Shown one piece after another: positions 7,744-14,156 of a stretch of 14,974 bases of DNA (positions are counted from its first letter, which is position 1; each line of letters opens with the position of its first letter). The position numbers were made by a program, and so were the translations under genes. The DNA comes from Candidatus Abyssobacteria bacterium SURF_5 (GTDB lineage: Bacteria; Abyssobacteria; SURF-5). The notes beneath the pieces were generated by a model, which worked only from the letters and a program-made list of their open reading frames with translations, was not told where the DNA came from and ran no database searches. The stretch spans positions 1 through 14,974 of the forward strand of contig QZKU01000024.1 of the NCBI GenBank assembly GCA_003598085.1, in the 5' to 3' direction.

Positions 7744-7805
7744 GGGGACAGACACCGTTCTATGCCCTCAGGCATACTTGTTGCTCTGGGACAGGCACCA
7801 TTCTA
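7744..7805. repeat. GGGACAG-CACC flanked hairpin repeat
   Basis: Two related phrases, GGGGACAGACACCGTTCTA (7744-7762) and GGGACAGGCACCATTCTA (7788-7805), flank a perfect hairpin TATGCC/GGCATA with loop CTCA (7761-7776). The arrangement resembles REP-like palindromic units mobilised by Y1 transposases, but no transposase gene is present here. Confidence 0.65.
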
Positions 7806-7827
7806 CGAATTCAAAAAGACGTGAATT

Positions 7828-7881
7828 CCGTAAATGGAGCCAGTCCCCGTCGCATCCCGTAAATGGAGCCAGCCCCGTCGC
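7828..7881. repeat. Two-copy tandem repeat, period 29
   Basis: CCGTAAATGGAGCCAGTCCC with GTCGC after it starts at 7828 and recurs at 7857 with one base missing in the CCCC run. Only two copies are present. Together with the flanking elements it fills the gap upstream of the porin gene; no gene lies between 7691 and 8051. Confidence 0.7.
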
Positions 7882-7915
7882 CTGGACACGACTCCCGCAG
7901 GCATCATTTCGCGGT

Positions 7916-8038
7916 TTTCGGAAAGATATTCCGAAAAAAAATCACGAAGGCTGCACTGGCTTCGTGCCAGCGCAATTACCTTCGTGGTAAGGAATCGAAA
8001 TGATGCTGTGTCGTCGCATCCGGGCCTTCGTGGCCCGG
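7916..8038. repeat. Cluster of hairpins, three sharing a TTCGT loop
   Basis: A hairpin TTTCGGAA/TTCCGAAA (7916-7936) is followed by three more: CTGGC/GCCAG (7956-7970, extendable to 7953-7973 with one mismatch), TTACC/GGTAA (7976-7990) and CCGGGCC/GGCCCGG (8020-8038). All three enclose the identical five-base loop TTCGT while their stems are unrelated. They lie between the 3' end of cooT and the 5' end of the porin gene. None has a T run in the sense needed for a standard terminator of cooT. Confidence 0.75.
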
Positions 8039-8051
8039 TTTTCGCGGATTC

Positions 8052-8240
8052 TCAGCTCTTCTCGAGAATGATCTTGTGGTCCATCAGGCGTATCTCTTTC
8101 AGCCGGGCATTGACTTTCTTCTGTTCACCGAAAACGCTGAGGAGATAGACGCTGTCGCCCTCGGGGCGGATGATATCCACGCTCTCGAGATACAACTGCT
8201 CTTTGCCGTCTTCTACAAAATAGGCGTTTGCTTCACACAT
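8052..8240 (-). CDS. cooT: CooT-family nickel-binding protein
   Basis: This 62-residue protein begins MCEANAYFVEDG and ends LMDHKIILEKS. The invariant Met-Cys start, a central VDIIRPEGDSVYLLSVFGE strand region and the closing DHKIIL-type strand match the CooT family. In Rhodospirillum rubrum, CooT is a small dimer that binds nickel through Cys2 and helps maturation of CO dehydrogenase. Here Cys2 is present. The ATG overlaps the 3' end of the DUF3842 gene by 8 bases, so the two are translated together. No CO dehydrogenase gene is in the window; the nickel transporter genes lie further along on the same strand. It is cytoplasmic and has no signal peptide. I am confident of the family; the client enzyme is unknown. 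Confidence 0.9.
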   Translation of the reverse strand: MCEANAYFVEDGKEQLYLESVDIIRPEGDSVYLLSVFGEQKKVNARLKEIRLMDHKIILEKS

Positions 8241-8658
8241 TGGATGGTTCCCTTACAAGTGCACTGATGCGGCGGGCGAGTTCTTCGATCAGGTGAGGGA
8301 TCGGCTCGTCCTTGAGTCCAACCAGTTCGATCTCGGCCGACTTGAGCGGCATCACGATCTTGCGACCCCGGCTCTGTACGAGGGCCTCCACCATTGCGGG
8401 GGTAATCTCACCCAGCATCGAGTGCGGTTGCAGGATCGCCAGCGCGCCCGTAATAACATCGAGGCGCGGCGCGGTCTGGCGGATCGCATTCTCGCCGGAC
8501 GCGCCCTTGTTGGCGCCCGCTTTCATCATTGCGACGGTGGCGATGGCATTGGTGCCAAGGGCGATGATCTCGGTCTCTTCGGGAAGCGCCTTCCGTAGGC
8601 GCTCGACCACGTGTGCTCCGATCCCTCCGCCCTGTCCGTCCACCACGCCGACTATCAC
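8233..8658 (-). CDS. DUF3842 family protein
   Basis: This 141-residue cytoplasmic protein starts at a GTG and reads VIVGVVDGQGGGIGAHVVERL, a glycine-rich nucleotide-binding-like beta-alpha turn. Then follow EIIALGTNAIATVAMMKAGANKGASGENAI, with a G-T-N and G-A-N-K pattern, and a C-terminal helix ELARRISAL. These are the hallmarks I recall for DUF3842, whose function is unknown. AGGTG (8664-8668) is 5 bases upstream of the GTG. The gene overlaps cooT by 8 bases, and this pairing with CooT-like genes argues for a link to nickel-enzyme maturation. The N-terminal GxGGGxG loop could bind a nucleotide or dinucleotide, but I see no Walker A lysine. Confidence 0.85.
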   Translation of the reverse strand: MIVGVVDGQGGGIGAHVVERLRKALPEETEIIALGTNAIATVAMMKAGANKGASGENAIRQTAPRLDVITGALAILQPHSMLGEITPAMVEALVQSRGRKIVMPLKSAEIELVGLKDEPIPHLIEELARRISALVREPSNV

Positions 8659-8698
8659 ATCTGCACCTGTTCCTGATAAGACAGAGTTGCCACATCAC

Positions 8699-8728
8699 AG
8701 CATAACAGAATCGCAAGAACGTAGTCAA
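8699..8728 (-). promoter_or_regulatory. Predicted sigma70-type promoter for DUF3842-cooT
   Basis: On the minus strand TTGACT (8723-8728) is followed after 18 bases by TATGCT (8699-8704), about 40 bases before the GTG start. The -35 matches five of six consensus bases and the -10 four of six. No metal-responsive operator was recognised around it. Confidence 0.5.
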
Positions 8729-8835
8729 GCGTTTGCGAAGGCGCATCCGCACGCTTGCGAAGAGCAAAGCGTTCGCATCCGCAGATTCCGCAGATTCTCG
8801 CAGATGAAAGACCGATTCCGCTGCAGCCCCCCTTT

Positions 8836-8891
8836 GGTAGGGCCGAATTCATTCGGCCGGTCTTGAATGTGCGAATAAATTCGCACCTACC
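8836..8891. repeat. Cruciform-like palindromic element (two hairpins in an outer stem)
   Basis: GGCCGAA/TTCGGCC with loop TTCA (8841-8858) and GTGCGAA/TTCGCAC with loop TAAA (8869-8886) lie side by side, closed by GGTAG (8836-8840) and CTACC (8887-8891). A related half, GAATTCATTCGGCCGG, appears at about 11326-11341. It sits in the gap between the DUF3842 gene and the sigma54 activator. Confidence 0.8.
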
Positions 8892-8933
8892 ATAGCGCGG
8901 TTGAACCCGAGAGTGGGGGTTTTGCAGCAGAAT

Positions 8934-9240
8934 TAAAGACCGACATTTCAACGACAAAAGAAACCTCGAGCTTTTGTCGGTTTCCTCTTCGTATCTTTTG
9001 ATCCTGAAGATTGTCATTTAGTCTTTTCTCGAATCCGCGAAAGCTTGTCCCGGACCCGATCCGGGATCTGCGGAAGAATCCTTTTCTTTACGACGTTTCT
9101 CGCCCGGGCGGCCACGCCGGCATGCCTCTAAATCCGCGAAAATCTGCGGAATCTGCGGATTAATAGTCTTCGTCTTTAATCCGCGTTAATCCGTGGTCCA
9201 ATAATCTTCGTCTTTAATCCGCGGAATCAGCGGATGAAAA
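8934..9240. repeat. Intergenic repeat mosaic upstream of the sigma54 activator
   Basis: No gene is supported. The first 140 bases (8935-9075) closely repeat 4816-4956 in direct orientation, including a CGACAAAAG/CTTTTGTCG hairpin. There follow the CCCGGACCCGATCCGGG dyad, an inverted copy of the GGATCC-TTTC-CGGGCGGCCACG element (about 9083-9125; other copies at 10919, 11125 and 13431), and TTAATCCG and CTGCGGA phrases up to about 9237. Confidence 0.85.
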
Positions 9241-9273
9241 GGTCTTGGCTCATGCGTCAAAATGACCATCGGC

Positions 9274-9300
9274 TTGACTTTACCCAAGGATTTGTATACT
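9274..9300 (+). promoter_or_regulatory. Predicted sigma70-type promoter for the sigma54 activator
   Basis: TTGACT (9274-9279) and TATACT (9295-9300) each match five of six consensus bases, with a short 15-base spacer; TACTAT at 9297-9302 would give 17. The start codon lies about 20 bases downstream, so the leader would be short. Confidence 0.55.
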
Positions 9301-9322
9301 ATTCTTCTTAAAAGGTCTCATT

Positions 9323-10840
9323 TTGCTACAACGCGATCGAGGACCAATGCCTGCACCCGCTCAGTCGGACCGATATCACAAGCTTGTTGAAATCAGCAAT
9401 CTGATTAATTCCACCATCGAAATAGATTCTCTTCTCGACCTTGTCATAGATACCGTTTCTTCCGCGTTGGATGCCGAAGGCTGCTCGCTCGTGTTGAGGC
9501 AGCCGGGCACGGATGAGCTTCAGTTTCGCCACGCCTCGGGCGCCGCGAAAGAGGAAGTAAAGAAGATTCGGCTGAAATTGGGCGAAGGCGTGGCGGGGCT
9601 GGTCGCGCTGGATGGCCGGCCGATACTGATACCCGATGCGCGCTCCGACAGCAGGGTGCGCCACGATATCTCTCGGAAGGTAGGCATGCCGGTTCGCAGC
9701 ATGTTGTGCGCGCCGCTCTCGGTGGGGGGCAAGCTTGTCGGCTCGATCGAGGTGCTCAATCCCCGAAACAAACCCTCCTTTGATGAAGAAGATCTCAAGT
9801 TCTTGACCGCAGTCAGTGAATCCATTGCCATTTCAGTGCGCAACGCGCGCCTGTTCGACCTGGTGAGCTCCGAAAAGGAGGCGCTCAGCCGCGCGCTCGG
9901 GCTGCACCCCACAATCGTTGGCAACAGCGAGGCGATGCAATCCATCTTTGCGATGATCTATCGCATCATGCGCACCGACGTCACCGTGCTCATAACCGGC
10001 GAGACCGGCACCGGCAAGGGGCTTCTGGCGCGCTTCATTCATGAGAACAGCCCCCGCCGCCATCAGCTTATCGTGGAGGTCAATTGCGCGGCAATTCCGG
10101 AGACGCTCATCGAGTCGGAACTGTTCGGCCATGAGAAGGGCGCCTTCACCGGCGCCACGTATCAGCGCAAGGGAAAATTCGAGCTGGCCGATAACGGGAC
10201 ACTGTGTCTCGATGAGATCGGAGACCTCTCTCCGCGCGCGCAGGCAAAGCTGCTCAGGGCGATCGAGGAGCAGCAGTTCGAGCGAATCGGCAGCAACACC
10301 ACCATCACGACCGACGTGCGCCTGATCGCCACCACCAACCGCGACCTCGCGCTAGCGGTCAAGGCCGGCGATTTTCGCGAAGACCTGTATTACCGCCTCA
10401 ACCAGATTCAGATTCATCTCCCATCGTTGAAGGAGCGCCGCGAGGATATCATGCTGATCGTCGAGCACTACCTCGAACAGTACAGCCGCCAGTTCGATAA
10501 GAAGATCGCTTCCATTTCCGTGCCCGCCAAGAATTTTCTGCTCGACTACGACTGGCCCGGCAATGTGCGCGAGCTGAAAAACATGCTCAAGCGCGCTCTC
10601 CTGCTGTGTGACGAAGACGAGATCAAGTGCGAACATCTCCCCCTGTTGATTCAACCCGGAAGCGAGAAGGAAACGGTCGCGGGCGCGCAGATGTTTCCGA
10701 ACCTGAACGACCTCGAAAAGACCCACATCATTGCAGCGCTGCAGCGGGCGGAAGGCGTAAAAAAGAAGGCGGCGGAAATGCTCGGCATCTCGCGCTCGAC
10801 GCTCGACAGGAAAATTGAGGCGCACAAGATCGTGCTGTAG
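9323..10840 (+). CDS. GAF / AAA+ / Fis sigma54-dependent transcriptional activator
   Basis: This 505-residue enhancer-binding protein activates RNA polymerase carrying sigma54. An N-terminal GAF sensor domain (about 20-180) is joined by a short linker to the central AAA+ domain (about 195-430). The latter has Walker A GETGTGKG (226-233), the sigma54-contact loop GAFTGA (273-278), Walker B TLCLDEIG (293-300), sensor I ATTNRDL (336-342), the arginine-finger region FREDLYYRL (351-359) and WPGNVREL (411-418). A C-terminal Fis-type helix-turn-helix (KKKAAEMLGISRSTLDRKI, 480-498) binds the enhancer. All motifs are intact. I used the TTG at 9323 with AAAGG 8 bases upstream; an ATG at 9347 is the alternative and would cost only eight residues. 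There is no receiver domain, so the signal is probably a ligand or redox state sensed by GAF. Its neighbour on the other strand is DUF3842-cooT. I did not find a clear TGGCAC-N5-TTGC site, so targets are unknown. Confidence 0.95.
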   Translation: MLQRDRGPMPAPAQSDRYHKLVEISNLINSTIEIDSLLDLVIDTVSSALDAEGCSLVLRQPGTDELQFRHASGAAKEEVKKIRLKLGEGVAGLVALDGRPILIPDARSDSRVRHDISRKVGMPVRSMLCAPLSVGGKLVGSIEVLNPRNKPSFDEEDLKFLTAVSESIAISVRNARLFDLVSSEKEALSRALGLHPTIVGNSEAMQSIFAMIYRIMRTDVTVLITGETGTGKGLLARFIHENSPRRHQLIVEVNCAAIPETLIESELFGHEKGAFTGATYQRKGKFELADNGTLCLDEIGDLSPRAQAKLLRAIEEQQFERIGSNTTITTDVRLIATTNRDLALAVKAGDFREDLYYRLNQIQIHLPSLKERREDIMLIVEHYLEQYSRQFDKKIASISVPAKNFLLDYDWPGNVRELKNMLKRALLLCDEDEIKCEHLPLLIQPGSEKETVAGAQMFPNLNDLEKTHIIAALQRAEGVKKKAAEMLGISRSTLDRKIEAHKIVL

Positions 10841-10854
10841 CAAGAGGATTCGCG

Positions 10855-11340
10855 ATCCGCAGATTCCGAAATTAAAGACAAAGACTGTCAATCCGCAGAT
10901 TCCGCAGATTTTCGCGGATGTAGGGGCGGCCCCGCGTGGCCGCCCGGGCGAGAAACGTCGTAAAGAAAAGGATCCTTTCCCAGATCCCGGATCGGAGTCC
11001 GGGACAAGTTTACACGGATTAAAGACAAAGATTATTGGACCACGGATTAACACGGATTAAAGACACGGATTAAAGACAACGACTATTAATCCGCAGATTT
11101 CGCAGATTCCCGCAGATTTTTATGGATGTAGGGGCGGTCCCGCGTGGCCGCCCGGGCGAGAAACGTCGCAAAGAAAAGGATCCTTCCGCAGATCCCGGAT
11201 CGGGTCCGGGACAAGCTTTCACGGATGTAGGGGCACGGCGGGACGTGCCCTATCGCACAGGCTTCCAGCCCGTGCACCCGGGATTGTCATTCTGAGGAGC
11301 AGAGCGACGAAGAATCTCCATGGTCGAATTCATTCGGCCG
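10855..11340. repeat. Intergenic repeat mosaic downstream of the sigma54 activator
   Basis: No gene is supported. The stretch holds CGCAGATT phrases (10859-10910), two direct copies of the TGTAGGGGCGG-CCCGCGTGGCCGCCC-GAGAAACGTCG element (10919-10978 and 11125-11185), the GATCGGAGTCCGGGAC dyad (about 10984-11005), GGACCACGGATTAACACGG (about 11037-11055), a GATCGGGTCCGGGAC dyad (about 11197-11212), GGGGCACGGCGGGACGTGCCC (11230-11250), a GGCTTCCAGCCCGTGC remnant (11260-11275) and an inverted ATTCTTCGTCG phrase (11282-11320). Confidence 0.85.
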
Positions 11341-12065
11341 GTTTGATCGATCTCCCCGGCCTGCAACGGGCTTGGACGAGCGGGATCCCCCTTTATAGTC
11401 GCAGCGGGCACAGATTGCCCTGAAAATTGTGAAAATGCACCGAAAAGTTGTAACAACTACAAATTACGCGCTGTTTTTCTGTGACGGCCCGGCCGAATTT
11501 TTATAACTGAAAAGATCGTTTTATTAGTTCAGGGCGCTCAGGCGTGATTGAATTCCCAAGGTTCTGAAATGAGTCAAGGCAGCCGCTCGGGTATGTCCAA
11601 CACGATACACATCGAAACCCCAATCTTTGACAGAAGTTACGCATCAAATAGCGCCCGCGTTGCGCACGATAAGACACACCCTGCATACCGATGTCCCGAA
11701 ACAGGTTCAACGAGCCCCAAAACGTGCGGCGGCCAGTCGTTCTAAAGCCTTGCAAATGTGCCAATTGCAGTTGGGAACCGGCAGTTCAATTCCGTATGCC
11801 TTATTGTGGCACAGTCTTTGCTCGAATAATAATGGCTGATTCCGGCCCACCAGGCAGGCAAAGCAGCCGGCTGAATTCAGGACGAAACGTAAGTGATGCC
11901 TACGAAATCAGTTGTGCGTGGAGGAGCGCGAGAAGATGCCGAAGGCGTTCACCGTTCGGCAACTGCGGAGGTGGGAAAATGCTGCCTTTTCCTGAGGTTT
12001 TTTCTGCCCCAAATCTTCTCCAGCACACGGCTTGGCGCACTTTTTCGATGAAAGGAGAGATACCG
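11341..12065. other. Unassigned leader region before the GspG-like gene
   Basis: This 725-base stretch is not made of the repeat families seen elsewhere and has no gene I can support. It is open in the frame of the downstream pseudopilin from 11691, but that extension has no ribosome-binding site and would put 125 residues before a prepilin signal, so I reject it as coding. Within it, about 11745-11835 reads as a decayed zinc-ribbon-like peptide (CKCANC and MPYCGTVFAR, with one of the expected cysteines replaced by Met). Possible RNA stems are GCCGAA/TTCGGC (about 11938-11964) and GGAAAA/TTTTCC shortly after, followed by a T run near 11996-12003. The segment from 11400 to 11530 is AT-rich and could carry a promoter, but I cannot assign one. 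Confidence 0.45.
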
Positions 12066-13385
12066 ATGCCTCCTCGGCTCGCCGATGAACGAGGTTTTAC
12101 CCTGACGGAACTGCTTGTGGTGGTTGGAATCATCGTGCTGTTGACCGCGATCGTGGTTCCTAACATCGTAGGACGGATCGATGCGGCGAAGATGCACGCA
12201 GCCGAGGATCAGATCGCGGAAATCGAGACCGCGCTCGCGGCCTACTACGCCGATTTCGGGACGTATCCGGGCGACGTGTTCCCGACCGAAGACAGGAACA
12301 ACGACGGCGTTCTCGAACCCAGTGAAGACTCCAACTTCAATAACAGTCTTGATGCGGGTGAAGATAAGAACAGCAACTCTGTCCTTGACCTTTACGAGGA
12401 TACCGGCGTCGATATCGATGGCGACGGCTACTACGATTATGCGTGCAATACGGACGGCACCGGCCGGTCCAACGGCCGGCTCGACCGCGGCGACGGCGTC
12501 ATTAACATCGATGACCTCGAGTGGGCGCTGAAGACCACCGCGAAGAACGGTCCCTACATCAAGGAGATTCCGCTCGATCCCTGGGGCAACAGGTATGTCT
12601 ATTACGCTCCATTGAGGCGGCCAACCTACAACTCGAATGACCTAAACGACAGGGGCGACGAAGACTATCTGTGGATTGATCCTGCGAATAACGATAGTCC
12701 ACCCACTCTGAATGATCGAACGTTGTGCAGCGAGGATATTAACGGGAACGGCAGGCTGGATACCGGCGAAGACGTCGGTATCGCGGTTTACGATGTGAAT
12801 ACAGGCGTTGCGACTGTCTACGTGAGAACTGCGGCCACGCCCGGTGGCGTGCCTGCGTTCACCTCGATGCGCGCTGGCTCCGGCAACGGCATCCTCGATC
12901 ACGGCGACGACGACAACAAGAACAACAATATCGAGACGTATATCGATATGGCCACGCCGGAGGCGCCCAATCACATCGAGCTCGGCAATGCGGATATCTC
13001 GCCCGACGGCCTCGCGCGCAATATCGGCTACTACATCTACTCCATCGGAAGAGACAAGCGGGACCAGACCGCGACCGGATACGAGGATATAGAGTTGAAC
13101 GGCATGATTAACGGCGTGCTTGATATCGATCCGTCAACCACATTTGATGAAGACCTCGACGCGGACGGCTCGCTCGATTGCGGGTATGAGGACGTCGGCC
13201 TCGACGGTATCCCCGGCACGAAGGACCAGGGAGAGGATGACGGCGAGCTGACCGTCGGCACCGGCGGCGATACGCGCGACGAAGACTTCGACGGCGACAG
13301 CGAACTCGACGGTCAAGACAACGACGATATCAATAGCTGGAACAAGAAGAGGCCGTGGCGCAGCCATTCGAATTACGGCGGATGA
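12066..13385 (+). CDS. GspG-like major pseudopilin expanded with calcium-loop (EF/dockerin-like) repeats
   Basis: This 439-residue prepilin has a class III signal: cleavage after Gly10 in DERG, mature start FTLTELLVVVGIIVLL with Phe+1 and Glu+5, helix to about residue 34. It then follows GspG: the amphipathic helix DQIAEIETALAAYYADFGTYP (49-68), the hallmark DPWGNRYVYY (171-180), IYSIGRDK (324-331) and the closing DDINSW (420-425). GspG is normally about 140 residues; here about 300 extra residues are inserted in three places: 75-155, about 185-318, and 333-417, the last inside the family's own calcium loop. The inserts carry about ten Asp/Asn/Gly motifs such as DRNNDGVLEPSED, DIDGDGYYD, DINGNGRLDTGED and DLDADGSLD, which look like EF-hand or dockerin loops. 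AAGGAG (12052-12057) is 8 bases before the chosen ATG. A GspH-like gene follows 956 bases later. Assembly into a pseudopilus stabilised by calcium is inferred. Confidence 0.88.
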   Translation: MPPRLADERGFTLTELLVVVGIIVLLTAIVVPNIVGRIDAAKMHAAEDQIAEIETALAAYYADFGTYPGDVFPTEDRNNDGVLEPSEDSNFNNSLDAGEDKNSNSVLDLYEDTGVDIDGDGYYDYACNTDGTGRSNGRLDRGDGVINIDDLEWALKTTAKNGPYIKEIPLDPWGNRYVYYAPLRRPTYNSNDLNDRGDEDYLWIDPANNDSPPTLNDRTLCSEDINGNGRLDTGEDVGIAVYDVNTGVATVYVRTAATPGGVPAFTSMRAGSGNGILDHGDDDNKNNNIETYIDMATPEAPNHIELGNADISPDGLARNIGYYIYSIGRDKRDQTATGYEDIELNGMINGVLDIDPSTTFDEDLDADGSLDCGYEDVGLDGIPGTKDQGEDDGELTVGTGGDTRDEDFDGDSELDGQDNDDINSWNKKRPWRSHSNYGG

Positions 13386-13399
13386 TGAAAAGAAGCACG

Positions 13400-13905
13400 T
13401 ACGATCCGCAGATTTCACAGATTTTCACGTATGTAGGGGCGGCCCCGCGTGGCCGCCCGGACGAGAAAAGTCGCAAAGAAAAGGATCCTTTTGCAGATTT
13501 TTACGGATTAAAGACAAAGACTATTAATCCGCAGATTTCGCAGATTAACTCGGATTAAAGACAAAAATATTGGAACACAAAACGCACGAATAAGAAGCAC
13601 GAATGAGACGAATAACTGAAAAAACCTTTTGGACCACGAATTACACGAATGAGACGAATTTTTTGGGAAAACTGAGGAAAACGACAAATGCTCAAGAATT
13701 TTTTTGTCGTTGAAATGTCGGTCTTTAATCTGTGAGAATCTGCGTAATCTGCGGATAAAAAATCATGGTGTGACCCTGGTGGAGTTGCCGGTGTCGCAGG
13801 AGATCCGCAGAAAGGCGCGATATCCGCGGATTCTCGCAGATCCCGGATCGGGTCCGGGAGAAGCTTTCATGGATGTAGGGGCACGGCGGGCCGTGCCCGA
13901 AGACG
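13400..13905. repeat. Intergenic repeat mosaic between the two pseudopilin genes
   Basis: No gene is supported. It holds CGCAGATT phrases, a fourth copy of the TGTAGGGGCGG-CCCGCGTGGCC element (13431-13490), ATTAAAGACAAAGACTATTAA phrases (13506-13565), ACGAATGAGACGAAT phrases (about 13590-13660; inverted relatives at 5978-6125) and then the long inverted-repeat partner at 13674-13899. The open frame at 13704-13928 is a by-product of the latter. Confidence 0.85.
13674..13899 (+). repeat. Long inverted repeat, copy 2 (partner at 4642-4866)
   Basis: This 226-base segment is the near-identical reverse-complement partner of 4642-4866. It contains the AACGACAAA/TTTGTCGTT hairpin, CTGCGTAATCTGCGG, the GATCCCGGATCGGGTCCGGG dyad and a GGGCACGGCGGGCCGTGCCC palindrome. 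Confidence 0.9.
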
Positions 13906-13906
13906 G

Positions 13907-13966
13907 ATTCCCGCTTGCGCGGGAATGACAAAGAGAGGGTCTTATCCCTCTCCCTGAGGGAGAGGG
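13907..13966. repeat. Two short intergenic hairpins
   Basis: ATTCCCGC/GCGGGAAT with loop TTGC (13907-13926) and CCCTCTCCC/GGGAGAGGG with loop TGA (13946-13966). Both resemble short palindromes that are common between genes in many bacterial genomes. Neither is followed by a convincing T run. Confidence 0.75.
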
Positions 13967-14071
13967 TTTGGGTGAGGGGGTTCCCCATGTGGGCGCCGCA
14001 GATGAAAAACAGGTTTTCATTATGGGTCGATAATGATTGAAGGGATTGGAAAGAGCCCTTTCCCCGGGTAA

Positions 14072-14125
14072 ACACCGGGTCCGGGCGAGTAGGCGCTTCA
14101 GGCGCCTCCGAGCCGGACCCGGTGT
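14072..14125. repeat. Nested palindromic hairpin element
   Basis: The outer stem ACACCGGGTCCGG (14072-14084) pairs perfectly with CCGGACCCGGTGT (14113-14125) and encloses a second hairpin AGGCGC/GCGCCT (14091-14107) with loop TTCAG. It is followed by TATTATTAAAAAA, which is not a T run, so I call it a palindromic repeat and not a terminator. Confidence 0.8.
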
Positions 14126-14156
14126 ATTATTAAAAAAGAATACGCAAAAACAATAG

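Noticed and set aside
8020-8038. Terminator for cooT
   Set aside because: The stem is strong, but on the minus strand no T run follows it, and it belongs to the TTCGT hairpin series.
11501-11764. Minus-strand 87-residue open frame
   Set aside because: No family similarity, no ribosome-binding site seen, and composition unlike the neighbouring genes.
11691-12065. N-terminal extension of the GspG-like frame
   Set aside because: The prepilin signal must be near the N terminus, and a strong AAGGAG with 8-base spacing precedes the ATG at 12066.
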